A stretch of 64,000 nt of DNA from JTS-AC122 sp050246015 (GTDB lineage Bacteria; Planctomycetota; Phycisphaerae; Phycisphaerales; UBA1924): NCBI GenBank assembly GCA_050246015.1, contig JBFWWU010000001.1, positions 467,636 to 531,635 on the forward strand, written 5' to 3'. Below the pieces are notes generated by a model. It did no database searches, was not told the origin of the DNA, and saw nothing but the letters and a program-made list of their open reading frames with translations. Below, piece by piece: positions 8,986 through 18,700 of the stretch (position 1 is its first letter; the number at the start of each line of letters is the position of its first letter). A program made the translations under genes and the position numbers.

Positions 8986-9690
8986 TCACGCCTTCCGATT
9001 CACCGCGCACGCCCGCACGAACTGCTCGATCAATCCCGCCCCAAGTTCCCGCTGCCGGGTCCGTTCCGGATGCCACTGCACCCCCACATAAAAACCACGC
9101 GCCGGGTCATCGATCGCCTCGATCACCCCGTCCGGCGCCGCCGCGATCACGCGCAGCCTCCCCGCGTCGCTCACCGCCTGTCGATGATGGCTCGTCACTT
9201 CGCCCTCCACCAGCCGCACCGCCCCGCTCCCCACCGGCTTCACGCGGTGCCCCGAGTTCTTTGCGTGATCTCCCGCCGTCGGCACATCATCCGGCATGTG
9301 CTGATTCAGTCTACCCCCCGCGCACAGCGCCATCATCTGCATCCCCAGGCACACCCCAAGCACCGGCTTGTTCTCATCCCCTTCCAGCCCACGCAGCAGC
9401 GCTACCTCGAACGCCTGCCTCATCGCATGCACCGGCGTCGCCTTCGGATGCGTCGGCGCCCCGAACTCCTCCATCCTCGGATCATCGCCACCCGTCAACA
9501 CGAACCCATCGCACCGCCCCACGTACGCCGGAACCATCTCCACAACCGGCGCCAGCATCACCGGCACCCCACCGGCCGCCGCAATCTCTCGTGAATACGC
9601 CAGCGCACACTGCGCCCGCACCGCGCCCCCGACGCCCCCCGCCTCCGCCACATCCACCGTAATCCCAATCAGCGGCTTCACGTGCTCCAT
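8986..9690 (-). CDS. Peptidase C26 / gamma-glutamyl-gamma-aminobutyrate hydrolase family protein
   Basis: A class I glutamine amidotransferase-fold hydrolase that cleaves gamma-glutamyl amide bonds, as in PuuD of putrescine breakdown. In 234 residues the nucleophile elbow is VCLGMQ (Cys114) and the catalytic pair is in VQWHPER (His207, Glu209); FVLTGGDDP lines the oxyanion region. The ATG at 9690 begins MEHVKPLIGIT, the usual start of the fold. The 24 codons upstream are open but do not look like protein. The gene lies 81 bases downstream of pyrE on the same strand and may be cotranscribed. Substrate is uncertain, since no putrescine genes are nearby. Confidence 0.88.
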   Translation of the reverse strand: MEHVKPLIGITVDVAEAGGVGGAVRAQCALAYSREIAAAGGVPVMLAPVVEMVPAYVGRCDGFVLTGGDDPRMEEFGAPTHPKATPVHAMRQAFEVALLRGLEGDENKPVLGVCLGMQMMALCAGGRLNQHMPDDVPTAGDHAKNSGHRVKPVGSGAVRLVEGEVTSHHRQAVSDAGRLRVIAAAPDGVIEAIDDPARGFYVGVQWHPERTRQRELGAGLIEQFVRACAVNRKA

Positions 9691-9771
9691 CCTCTTCGCC
9701 TCACGCCCAGTGTCCAAAACCTGGAACCGAAACTCACGCACCTCGATCTCCCCAACTCCCACCCCCCATCT

Positions 9772-10314
9772 TCACCCCACTCCCAGATCCCCCTTCGTAA
9801 ACAGCGCCTCGAACCTCAGCCCCGCCTTCTCGATATGCTCTCGCGCGCCCTCCTGCCGGTCGATCGTCGCGATCACCGCCAGCACGTTCGCTCCCAGTTC
9901 GCGCAGCACGCCCACCGCCTCGAGCGCCTGCCCGCCCGTCGTCGCCACGTCCTCCACGAACACCACGTTCTCCCCCTTCTCCAGCCTCCCCTCAACCTGC
10001 TTCGCCGTCCCGTAGTCCTTCTTCGCGTTCCGCACAAACAGACACGGCAAGCCCGTCTCCAGGCTTGACACCGTCACCAGCGGAATCCCGCCTAACTCCG
10101 CCCCCGCCAGACGATCCACCCTCACGCCCACCTCTCGCTCGATCTCCTGTACGCGCTGCGCGAACATCTTCCCCAGTTCACGCAGCACCGCCGGACGCGT
10201 GCTGAACAGGTACTTGTCCAGGTAATAGTTGCTTATCCGCCCCGACCGCAACGTGAACGTCCCGCGGAGAAGCGCGGCATCGGCAATCGCATGGGCCAGT
10301 TCGGCGTGCGTCAT
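9772..10314 (-). CDS. pyrE: Orotate phosphoribosyltransferase
   Basis: PyrE converts orotate and PRPP to OMP in pyrimidine synthesis. The 180-residue protein has FTLRSGRISNYYLDK near the N-terminus, a central GAELGGIPL that contacts orotate, and the PRPP signature VVFVEDVATTGGQA at about 117-130. Length is close to the family norm. The ATG at 10314 follows a strong GAGGAGG Shine-Dalgarno by 8 bases. It lies 59 bases downstream of the WecA/MraY-like gene on the same strand, so it may be read from the polysaccharide operon. Confidence 0.95.
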   Translation of the reverse strand: MTHAELAHAIADAALLRGTFTLRSGRISNYYLDKYLFSTRPAVLRELGKMFAQRVQEIEREVGVRVDRLAGAELGGIPLVTVSSLETGLPCLFVRNAKKDYGTAKQVEGRLEKGENVVFVEDVATTGGQALEAVGVLRELGANVLAVIATIDRQEGAREHIEKAGLRFEALFTKGDLGVG

Positions 10315-10373
10315 TCGTGGACCTCCTCGCAGGTCTCGATGATATCAACGCCGCCGCCATCCTCGACGCCACC

Positions 10374-11939
10374 TCATCCACCCGCCGGCGACGCTTCGGG
10401 ACCGCGTTCCGCCCCGCTTGTTTCCTTCCCGCCCCCCGTGTTCGCCGCCCCAGTATGAGCCCCGCCCGCGTCCGCCTTTGCCGCGAGCGTGCCCGCGGAC
10501 CCTCTCTTCCCCTCGCGCCGCGGCGTCGGGTCTTCCACCCCCCTTGCCTGCTTCTCGATCTGCTCCCGCCGGGCGATCTTGAACGACGTGACCCCCATGA
10601 ACGCCGCGAACACCAGCGCCAGCGCATACGTCACACGTCCCCGCCCCTCGCTCAGCGCCACCCCCAGCACCCCGAACCCCGCCGCGATCCCGTACAGCGC
10701 CAGCACCGCCCCCTTCACCCCCAGCGCTCGCTTGAGCATGTGGTGCAGGTGCTGGTCATCCGCATCCGAGATCCGTCTCCCCGACACCTTCCGCCGGATG
10801 ATCGCCAGCGTCGTGTCGATGATCGGCACCGCGTAGATGATCAGCCCCGCCAGCACCAGGTGCGTCTTGCCCGTGTCCCCCAGCGTCAGCACGATCACGA
10901 TCGTCACGAACCCCAGCAGAAGCGAGCCCGCGTCCCCCAGGAAGATCGTCGCCGGGTTGAAGTTGTGCGGCAAGAATCCCAGGCACGCCCCCAGCAGCCC
11001 CAGACACAGGATAATCCGCGACGCATCCCGCGGCCCGTCATCCCCCGCCGCCAGCGTCAGCGCCACCATCAGCAGCCCGATGCTCGCGATCGCCGTCGTC
11101 CCCGACAGCAGCCCGTCCAGCCCGTCGATCAGGTTCGACGCGTTGCACGCACCGATCACAAACACCGCGATGATCCCCGTCCCGATCCAGTACACCAGGT
11201 CGATCGGCACCTCATGCCCCCCGAGGTTGATGATGAACCCCAGCGTCTCCACCCCCTTGATCGTCACCGTCGGCGTCCCCACCGCCTTGGCGATCGGCAC
11301 GATCGCCCCCGCCACCTTCACCCCCACGTCCTCGATCGCCAGCGCCGCCGCCGCGAAGAGTTGACCACCCACCTTCACCCGCGGGCTGATCTTCAGCACA
11401 TCATCCAGCAGCCCCACGATCATGATCACCGTCATGCCCAGCACGATCGATATCGGCACCCCGCCCGGCAGGAATCCGTCCTCGCTGAACTTGCTCGGAT
11501 GAAACGTCACCAGTCCGTGCAGTGGCGCGGTGTAACTGAACAGCACCGCCGCCAACAGCCCCAGATACACGCTCACCCCGCCCATGTACGCGACCGGAAT
11601 CCGGTGCAGTTTCCTCGCCTCGCTCGGCCGATCCACCACCCCGAACCGGATCGCCAGCCGGCGCATCACGGGCGTCGCCAGCAGCGCCACCGCGAACGCG
11701 ATGATGAACACCCCCAGATACCCGTGAAACAACTCCAACTTCGTCGGCCCCCCGCTCGCCGCTCCCACCTGCCGCGATAACTCCTCGATCTGATGCTTCA
11801 GCGACGCGACTTCTTCCACCACCTCCCTCGGCACCCCGCCCCCGCCGCTCCCCGACGGCATCGGCACTCCCGCGCCGCTCCCCAGCGACGGCGCCACCGC
11901 CGTCCCCTGCTCCCACGCAAGCGCCCATGCCACGCTCAC
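10374..11939 (-). CDS. WecA/MraY-family polyprenyl-phosphate sugar-1-phosphate transferase
   Basis: An integral membrane enzyme of the PNPT family that transfers a sugar-1-phosphate from a UDP-sugar to undecaprenyl phosphate, starting a lipid-linked glycan. The 521-residue protein has a Gly-rich N-terminal stretch, a short coiled coil (about 38-60) and then about ten hydrophobic helices. Family motifs are VGLLDDVLKI (Asp179-Asp180), NASNLIDGLDGL (about 266-277), FLGDAGSLLLG (about 333-343) and the HLHHML loop (397-402). The cytoplasmic-loop HLHH favours the WecA/TagO branch over MraY. The GTG start overlaps the stop of the upstream epimerase by 4 bases, indicating translational coupling. The C-terminal 65 residues are polar and not conserved. 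Confidence 0.88.
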   Translation of the reverse strand: MSVAWALAWEQGTAVAPSLGSGAGVPMPSGSGGGGVPREVVEEVASLKHQIEELSRQVGAASGGPTKLELFHGYLGVFIIAFAVALLATPVMRRLAIRFGVVDRPSEARKLHRIPVAYMGGVSVYLGLLAAVLFSYTAPLHGLVTFHPSKFSEDGFLPGGVPISIVLGMTVIMIVGLLDDVLKISPRVKVGGQLFAAAALAIEDVGVKVAGAIVPIAKAVGTPTVTIKGVETLGFIINLGGHEVPIDLVYWIGTGIIAVFVIGACNASNLIDGLDGLLSGTTAIASIGLLMVALTLAAGDDGPRDASRIILCLGLLGACLGFLPHNFNPATIFLGDAGSLLLGFVTIVIVLTLGDTGKTHLVLAGLIIYAVPIIDTTLAIIRRKVSGRRISDADDQHLHHMLKRALGVKGAVLALYGIAAGFGVLGVALSEGRGRVTYALALVFAAFMGVTSFKIARREQIEKQARGVEDPTPRREGKRGSAGTLAAKADAGGAHTGAANTGGGKETSGAERGPEASPAGG

Positions 11940-12985
11940 CGGGCCTCTCCTTTCCCGCCCGACATCGCCGCCGCTAGATCCCGAATCGTCTCCTCCAGCG
12001 TCCGCCTCGGCTCAAACCCGATCGCCCCGCGCACCCGCCTCAAGTCCGGCTGCCGCTTCCGCAGATCCTCGAACCCGCTCGTGTACGCCTGATCATACGA
12101 AATGTACTGCTTCCCCGACTTCGATCCAAGCGTCCGGATCACCACGTCCGCCAGTTCCTCGATCGTCAGCGTCCGGTCGGACCCGATGTTGAACACCCGC
12201 CCGTGACACCCCGCCGTCTCCAGCAGCCTCGGCAGCGCCGCCACCACATCCCTCACATCACAAAAACACCGCGACTGTTTCCCGTCTCCATGAATCGGGA
12301 TGTCCTCGTTCCGCATCGCCGCCGACACGAAGTTCGGCAGCACCATCCCATACGACCCCACCTGCCGCGGCCCGACCGTATTGAAGAATCGCGCCACCAC
12401 CACCGGCAACCCGTGCTTCTCGTGATACGCCAGCGCCAGGTACTCATCGATCGCCTTGCTCGCCGCGTACGACCACCGGCTCTTCGTCGTCGGCCCGTAC
12501 ACCACATCGTCCTCTTCCGAAAACGGCGACCGCTCCGACTTCCCATACACCTCCGACGACGACGCGATCAACGTCGCGCTGCTCGCCAGAGCCGTGTGCT
12601 TCCTCCCGTGTCCCACCGCAAACCGCAGCAGCGCCGCCGTCAGATCCACGTTCGTTTCAATCGACCTGATCGGCTCCTCCACGATCAACTTCACCCCAAC
12701 CGCCGCCGCCAGGTGATAGACCTGATCAAACCGCTCGCTCGCCCCGAACGCCCCCAGCACCGCCCCAAGGTCCCCCTCGATGAACCGCAGCCGCTCATGC
12801 ACGCCCGGCAGGTTCTCCCGCCGACCCGTTGATAGATCGTCGATGACCGTCACCTCATCCCCACGCCCCAGCAGCAAATCCACCAGGTGCGACCCGATGA
12901 ACCCCGCGCCGCCCGTGACCAGCACGCGGCGTCTGGCATCACCAGCCCCCTGTCCGCTCGAACTTGCCTCTCGCGACTGATTCAC
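11936..12985 (-). CDS. NAD-dependent sugar-nucleotide epimerase/dehydratase (SDR)
   Basis: An extended short-chain dehydrogenase acting on nucleotide-sugars, most like UDP-glucuronate decarboxylase or UDP-glucose 4-epimerase relatives. In 349 residues: the NAD-binding VTGGAGFIGSHL (about 23-34), the catalytic Ser near 142-144 (IASSSEVYG), and YAASK (Tyr173, Lys177). HGDGKQSRCFCDVRDVV is typical of the family. A 20-residue Ser/Gly-rich start precedes the fold. It is followed by the transferase with a 4-base overlap. Its product would feed the polysaccharide built by the neighbouring genes. The exact substrate cannot be read from sequence. Confidence 0.9.
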   Translation of the reverse strand: MNQSREASSSGQGAGDARRRVLVTGGAGFIGSHLVDLLLGRGDEVTVIDDLSTGRRENLPGVHERLRFIEGDLGAVLGAFGASERFDQVYHLAAAVGVKLIVEEPIRSIETNVDLTAALLRFAVGHGRKHTALASSATLIASSSEVYGKSERSPFSEEDDVVYGPTTKSRWSYAASKAIDEYLALAYHEKHGLPVVVARFFNTVGPRQVGSYGMVLPNFVSAAMRNEDIPIHGDGKQSRCFCDVRDVVAALPRLLETAGCHGRVFNIGSDRTLTIEELADVVIRTLGSKSGKQYISYDQAYTSGFEDLRKRQPDLRRVRGAIGFEPRRTLEETIRDLAAAMSGGKGEAR

Positions 12986-13052
12986 ATCGATCCCACTACT
13001 CCCTCATTCCCCCGGTGCTCTCACCAACACGTTCGCGCCGATTCTAGGAGAA

Positions 13053-13078
13053 ATGGGCCGCCCGAACGGACGGCCCAT
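13053..13078 (-). terminator. Terminator-like hairpin after the Wzc-like gene
   Basis: An 11-bp stem with one mismatch and a GAAC loop (ATGGGCCG pairs with CGGCCCAT at the outside), followed on the minus strand by TTTCT. It lies between the Wzc-like gene stop and the epimerase start, and would end or attenuate leftward transcription there. Confidence 0.55.
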
Positions 13079-13137
13079 CGCTGTTCACACGGATTCCTCG
13101 ACGCGCCCCTTCCCTTTTCAAACACGCCCCGTCCAGA

Positions 13138-15378
13138 TCACTTCTTTGTTCGCCCGTTCTGATACTGGTGCGTCGCCTTGATATTCCGTTTGAAGTACCC
13201 GCCGGCCGACGCCCGCACCGCGTTCACGACCACGCCCAGGAACTCCGCCCGCGTATCGCCGAGCTGGTTCCGCACTCGCGCCAGAAGCCCGCGCTTCTCA
13301 CCGTACGCACGCACCACCACGATCGCCGCGTCGCACCGATTCGCCACGCTCATGCCGTCCCCCGCCACGATCGCCGGCGGCACATCGATGAATATCCGGT
13401 CATACTTCGCCGACGCTTCCAGCAGCACCCGGTTCATCGCCTCCCCCGCCAGCCGCTCCGGCACCGCCCGCGCCGCCGCCGTCCCGGCGCACAGCACGCT
13501 CAGCCCCTCCACCGATGTCCCCTGCACCGCGTCATCCAGGCACGCCGTTCCCGCCAGCACGTCCGCAAGCCCGTTCCCTTCCGCTAGCTTGTACACCCGC
13601 TGCATCCCCGGCCGCCGGAAGTTCGCGTCGATGATCAGCACCCGTTCCCCCGCCCCAGCGCACCCCAGCGCCAGGTTGCTCGCCACCGTCGTCGCTCCAG
13701 ATCCCGGCATCCCGCTCATCACCAGCAGCGACTTGTGCCCGCTGTAATCCATCTTCTGGATCAGCGGCGCCCTCAGTTGCCGGAAGCTCTCCGTCACCAC
13801 GCCCACCGGCGAATCCCGGAACGCCGTCTCGATCGCCGCCGGCCGCGACGGATCCTCCGACGCCTCCGGCACGATCCCCAGAACCTTCACCCTCGGCACC
13901 ATCGCCGCCTCGTGCGGTCCACGCACCCGCTGATCCAGCACCTCCCGCAGGAAGATCAACCCGCCCACCAGACCCATCACCAGAATCCCCCCCAGCGGTG
14001 CCATGTACCTCAACTGCGGAAACGACATCGCCGTCGGCGTCTCCGCCGCCGAGATCACCCGCACTCGGTCCCCGAACGCCTCCGAACGATCATTCTGCCG
14101 GTAGATCGCCAGTTCCGAATCCGTGTACGCCAGCTCGAACTTCCCCAGCTCGTCCTTCAGCCGCTGCAGGTCGCTCTCGATCTGATCGAACCGCACCTTG
14201 GCCTGCACGATCTCCTGCCGCCTCGTGTCCAGCCCCGTGTTCTTTTCTTCCAGCGCCTTCTTCGTCGCCGTGAACTGCGAGATCGCCGACTGGATCGCAT
14301 CGACTTCCGACGCCCGGATCTGCTGCAGCAGTTCCGCCTCGTACTCCGATCGCAGCCGCACCGACGCGTCGATGCTCGCCCGGATCGCCGCCACATCATC
14401 GTGATTCACCCCGAACCCCTGCTTCAGCAGCGCGCTCTCGTTGTCCTTCAACGACGCGATCTTCTGATCGTACTGGTTCATCACCGGATCTCGCTTCAGG
14501 CTGTCCCGAAGCCGGTCCGGCACTTGGTCTGTCCGGTTCTCCAGCAGCCGCTTCTGATAGTCCTCTAGCTGCGACGTCACCTGGCTCAGCCTCGTTTCGT
14601 TCTCCACCATCTGCCGCGCGATCTCCTCCTGCTCCATCGTCGGCCTCGAAAAATTCAACTCCATCGCGTCCAGCTTCGAGTCCTTCAGCAGGTTCGTCCG
14701 CGTCGTCTCCGCGTCCCGGATCGATTCCTTCAGTGTGTTGATCCGCTGCGTCAGCGCCTGCCGCTGGCTCTGCGACAGGCTCTGTCCGCGCGACCGGTGG
14801 TCCTTCATGAACGCCTCCGTCACCGCGTTCACAATAATCGCCGAGTCTACGTCCTTGTGCGTGCTCATCGACATCTCAAGTATGCTCGTCTGCGGCAGCA
14901 TCCGCGCCGACAACTTCTTCTGCAACTCCCGCACCGCCTTGTCCACGTCGATCGCCCCCTTGGAATCAACATACGGCTTCGCCCACTCCGTCTTCACCAG
15001 TTCCCGATCCTTCACCGCCGTATTCAGCACGATGTCCGACATCATCAGTTGGATCTGCGTTCCAAGGTACCGCTCCTGCTCATCCCGGCTCTGCGGTATC
15101 CGCGTGATGTTCTGCGAACTCTCGATCGGATCCTGCACCATGAACATCGCCTTGGCCGTCCACAGCGGATACACCCGCCGAAGCACAAAGTGCGCGCCCA
15201 CCCCCACGCCCGTCCCGATCAGCAGCGCCAGGATCAGCATCGGGTAGTACTGCTTCAGCAGTTTCACCGGGTCGATGCTCGCCCCACCGCTGCTCCCCAT
15301 CGCCGACGCCGCCGGCCCGCTCCGACCCGGGCTCGACATGCTCATTCCTCGTATCGGTGGAGGCGGCGCCATGGTCAT
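13138..15378 (-). CDS. Wzc-like polysaccharide co-polymerase fused to a CpsD/BY-kinase-like ATPase with altered P-loop
   Basis: An inner-membrane protein that would set chain length and gate export of exopolysaccharide. Of 746 residues, about 35-75 contain the first membrane helix (PMLILALLIGTGVGVGAHFVL), followed by a Wzz domain and a long coiled coil (about 200-430). A second helix (APLGGILVMGLVGGLIF) leads to a cytoplasmic ATPase. Walker A is GMPGSGATT (556-564): the lysine expected before the two Thr/Ser residues is Ala562. Walker A' is VLIIDANFRRP (Asp584) and Walker B IFIDVPP (Asp665). The C-terminal tail has only two tyrosines rather than a Tyr cluster. Kinase activity is therefore doubtful. 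The ATG at 15378 is preceded by AAGGAAGG. A 398-base gap upstream suggests its own promoter. Confidence 0.87.
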   Translation of the reverse strand: MTMAPPPPIRGMSMSSPGRSGPAASAMGSSGGASIDPVKLLKQYYPMLILALLIGTGVGVGAHFVLRRVYPLWTAKAMFMVQDPIESSQNITRIPQSRDEQERYLGTQIQLMMSDIVLNTAVKDRELVKTEWAKPYVDSKGAIDVDKAVRELQKKLSARMLPQTSILEMSMSTHKDVDSAIIVNAVTEAFMKDHRSRGQSLSQSQRQALTQRINTLKESIRDAETTRTNLLKDSKLDAMELNFSRPTMEQEEIARQMVENETRLSQVTSQLEDYQKRLLENRTDQVPDRLRDSLKRDPVMNQYDQKIASLKDNESALLKQGFGVNHDDVAAIRASIDASVRLRSEYEAELLQQIRASEVDAIQSAISQFTATKKALEEKNTGLDTRRQEIVQAKVRFDQIESDLQRLKDELGKFELAYTDSELAIYRQNDRSEAFGDRVRVISAAETPTAMSFPQLRYMAPLGGILVMGLVGGLIFLREVLDQRVRGPHEAAMVPRVKVLGIVPEASEDPSRPAAIETAFRDSPVGVVTESFRQLRAPLIQKMDYSGHKSLLVMSGMPGSGATTVASNLALGCAGAGERVLIIDANFRRPGMQRVYKLAEGNGLADVLAGTACLDDAVQGTSVEGLSVLCAGTAAARAVPERLAGEAMNRVLLEASAKYDRIFIDVPPAIVAGDGMSVANRCDAAIVVVRAYGEKRGLLARVRNQLGDTRAEFLGVVVNAVRASAGGYFKRNIKATHQYQNGRTKK

Positions 15379-15776
15379 GCTCGTCTACCTTTCCTTCTTC
15401 GATCGATTCAACGCCCACTCGGCGTTTCGACTCACACTATTTCGGCCCGTCCCCCCACCCCATCCCACTCCCCCCCACCCTCCACCCTCCCTTTCCTCTC
15501 CGCGCAACTTTCTCTCCCTTTCCCCACTGAACACAACCCGCACACTCGCGCGGGCCGCCGCATATCTACATCCGGGCGGTCGTGGCCGTCTCTGCCAACT
15601 CATGCCGAACTACGGCTCTCACTCCTCCCCGGTGCGATCCTGCCTCACTTTTTGTGCCAGCACTGCTCTTCCAGACAGTGCCCTCATTGTAATCGCTCTA
15701 GCCTCATCCGATCCACCGCCTGCACAATCTCCGCGATCCACCCCTCGCACCTCACTCCTCTCCCGTTCCAAACGCC
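15379..15776. promoter_or_regulatory. Upstream region of the Wzc-like gene with polypyrimidine tract
   Basis: A 398-base gap between the Wzc-like gene start and the stop of the TPR gene. From about 15446 to 15525 the + strand is almost pure pyrimidine, so the transcribed RNA leader of the Wzc-like gene would be a long purine tract. A 6-bp inverted repeat, GCACTG...CAGTGC, lies at about 15659-15680. A TACAAT box on the minus strand (complement of about 15687-15692) could be a -10. No certain promoter. Confidence 0.35.
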
Positions 15777-18700
15777 TCACCCCATCGCGTTCACCATCGC
15801 CTCCGTCTTCGCCAGGTCCTCCGCGAACCTCGCTTTCACGTCGTCCGACAGCCGCATCAGTTCCTTCACGTACCCCACGAACTTCTGCGCCTCCACCCGG
15901 TTCCCCTGCGCCGCTCGGAGTTGCGCCAGGTGCAGAAATACGGCGGTGCGCTCCCCCTCCCCCTCCGCGTACGCCTGCGCCTGCACGAGCGCGTTCTCCG
16001 CCTTGTCGTAGTTCTTCAGCGAAAGGTGCACCACCCCCAGCGTGTCCAGCACGTTCGAGTTGTTCGGCAGCGCCAGCGCCGCCTTCTCCGCGTACGGCAG
16101 CGCCTCCGACGCCCGGTTCAGCAGCGTCGCCAGCGAGAACGCCACGTTGTTGTTCAGTTCCGCGTCGTACGGGTCCGCCGTTAGCCCTGCCCGCCACGCC
16201 GCCAGCGCCTCCTCGTTCTTCTTGTCCGCGTGCATCCTCGATCCGATCGCCGCGTACGCCGCGGCTCGCACCGCCGGCGGCTCGCTCCCTTCCCCGATCT
16301 GCTTCAGCCCCGCCAGCCCATCCGCGGTCATCTCCGACGAGTCCGCCATCGCCTTGTACAGCCACACCGCGAACCACGACTTGTACCCGCTCTTGGGCTC
16401 CAGCGCCTTCAGCGCCGCCACTCGGTCCGTCGCCTTCGGATAGATCAACTCCAGTCCCTGGAAGAACGCCCCCACCTGCGCGGGCTCCGTCGGCTTCACC
16501 AGGTTGATCGCCGCGTTCAAGTCGTTCGTCGCTTCGGCAACCTTCCCCCGCGCAAGCTGCACCCGCGCCCGCGCCGTCAGCAGTCTCAGATCCTGCGCCG
16601 TGTTCAACTCCGGCGCCGACAGCACCGCCAGGATCTTGGCCAGGTCCGGCTTGCTCGATTTCAGCATCGCATCCACGTACCCCATCGCGCTCGCCGCCGA
16701 CTTGCTCCGCTCCCACAGCCGACCGGCATACTCCGTCGCCGCGTCCCACTTCTCCAGCCGCCCCATGATCTCTCTGGCCCGCAGCAACCACGCCGCGTCA
16801 TTCGGCGAGCGGTTCACCGCCTGCTCCACTTCGATCACCACGTTGTTCGGACGTTTCGCGATCGTGTACACGTCGATCAGGTCCTGCCGCATCTGGCTGT
16901 TGTCCGGATCGAGCGCCAGCCCTTCCTTGAGCACCTTGGCCGCGTCGTCGAACCGGTCCTGCCGCGTGTACAGCACCGCCAGCCGCTGCCGCGCCACGTA
17001 CGAACCCCGGTCGATCAGGATCGCCTGCTTCAGGTCGTCCTCCGCGTCCTTCTCTCGCTGCGAATCACCCATCAGGAAGTCGCCCCGCTTCACGAACGCG
17101 AACGAGTTCCCCTTCTCCGCCGCCACCGCCTGGTCATACGACTTGATCGCCCCCTCTCGGTCCCCAAGCCCCGCCAGCACGTCGCCACGCACAATCAGCA
17201 GGTTCGGATCCGCGCCCAGCGCCGCCTCACCCATCGCGTCCAACTTCCCCTTCGCGTCGCGCAGCCGGCCCCCACGCACCATCGCCGCCAGGATCCGCCC
17301 CTCCACCGCCTTCACGTCCGCCGGCTTCGCCGCCGCGATCTTCTCAAACACCTCGATCGCCTTGTCGTACTGCCCCAGCGCGAAGTACGCCTCCGCTCGC
17401 TGCCGATCCGCCCGCATCGTCTTGGGGTCCTGACGCTTGGCCCCCTGGTCGAACAGTTCCATCGCCACCGCCGTCTGCCCATAGCGCAGCATCAGCGACG
17501 CGATCGCGATGTACGGATCCTCGTTGTGCTTCTCCGCCGGCAACGCGTTCACGAACCTCGTGAACCGCTCCCCCGCCGCCGCCGCCTGCCCCTGCGCCAG
17601 CAGCAGGTGCGTCTCCGCCTCCAGCAGCCGGACGCTGCCCGGCGTCTTCGCCTGCATCTCGTCGATCAGTCTCCTCGCCTCGTCAAACTGCCGCGCATCC
17701 ACCAGCAACAGCGCCAGCGCATAGTTGTTCTGCTCATTCTCCGGCAGACGCTCCCGCATCTTCCGCCGCACCTCGATCGCCTTGGCCCGGTCCCCGTTGG
17801 GCGCCACCGATTCCGCCCCGAGCCACAAATCCACGAAATCCGGGTTCCCGCCCGCGTACGCCTCGTTCTCTCTCGCGAACTTCAGCGCCTCCCCGTACTG
17901 CCGCCTCGCCATCTTGATCCGCAGGCTCCCCACGATCGATTCCGTATCGTCCGGCTTGATCTTCAGCGCCTCGTCGTACGCCTTCCCCGCCGAGTCCAGT
18001 TGCCCCAGTTGACCCCGCACCGCCCCCAGCAGCCGCCACACCACCCCGTTGAGTTTGTCCTTCACCAGCGTCTCATCCAGCGTCGCCGCCGCGTCCGCGT
18101 ACCGCTCTTCCAGCATCTCGATCCGAGCCTTGAACGTCAGTCCCCCCACGTTGTCGGCGTTCACCGTCATCGCCTCCCCCGCCAGCCGCTTGGCCTCCGC
18201 GATGTTCCGGTCCCGGATCGCCTCACCGAACTGCAGTTCGATCACCCCGGGGGCCTTCGGATCGATCGCCGCCGCCTTCGTGATTTCCCCCCGCGATTCC
18301 TGCGTCATCCCGAACCGTCGGTACACCAGCGCCTTCTGGATGTGCTTGGTCTGTTCGTCCAGCCCCGACGCCCCGTCGATCGTCCGGATCGCCGCCTTGG
18401 CCGGGTCCTGTTCCGACAACTGCGCCACGAACTGCGTCAGCATCACGTCGCCCGGGTACGCCGCCAGTCCGTCGTTCGCCGCCGTCAGCGCCCCCTCCCG
18501 GTCCTCCGACATCGCCAGCACCTGCACGATCGCTCGCGTGATCCGTACGTCCTTGTATTCCTTCTGCGATTCCCGCAGCAGTTTCAGCGCCGCCGCGAAG
18601 TCCCGGCTCACACCCCCCGCCATCTCCTGCGCCCGCACCAACACGCCCTCCACCGAGTTGGGCTGCTCCTTCGCCTTCACCAGCGCATCGATCTCGTCGC

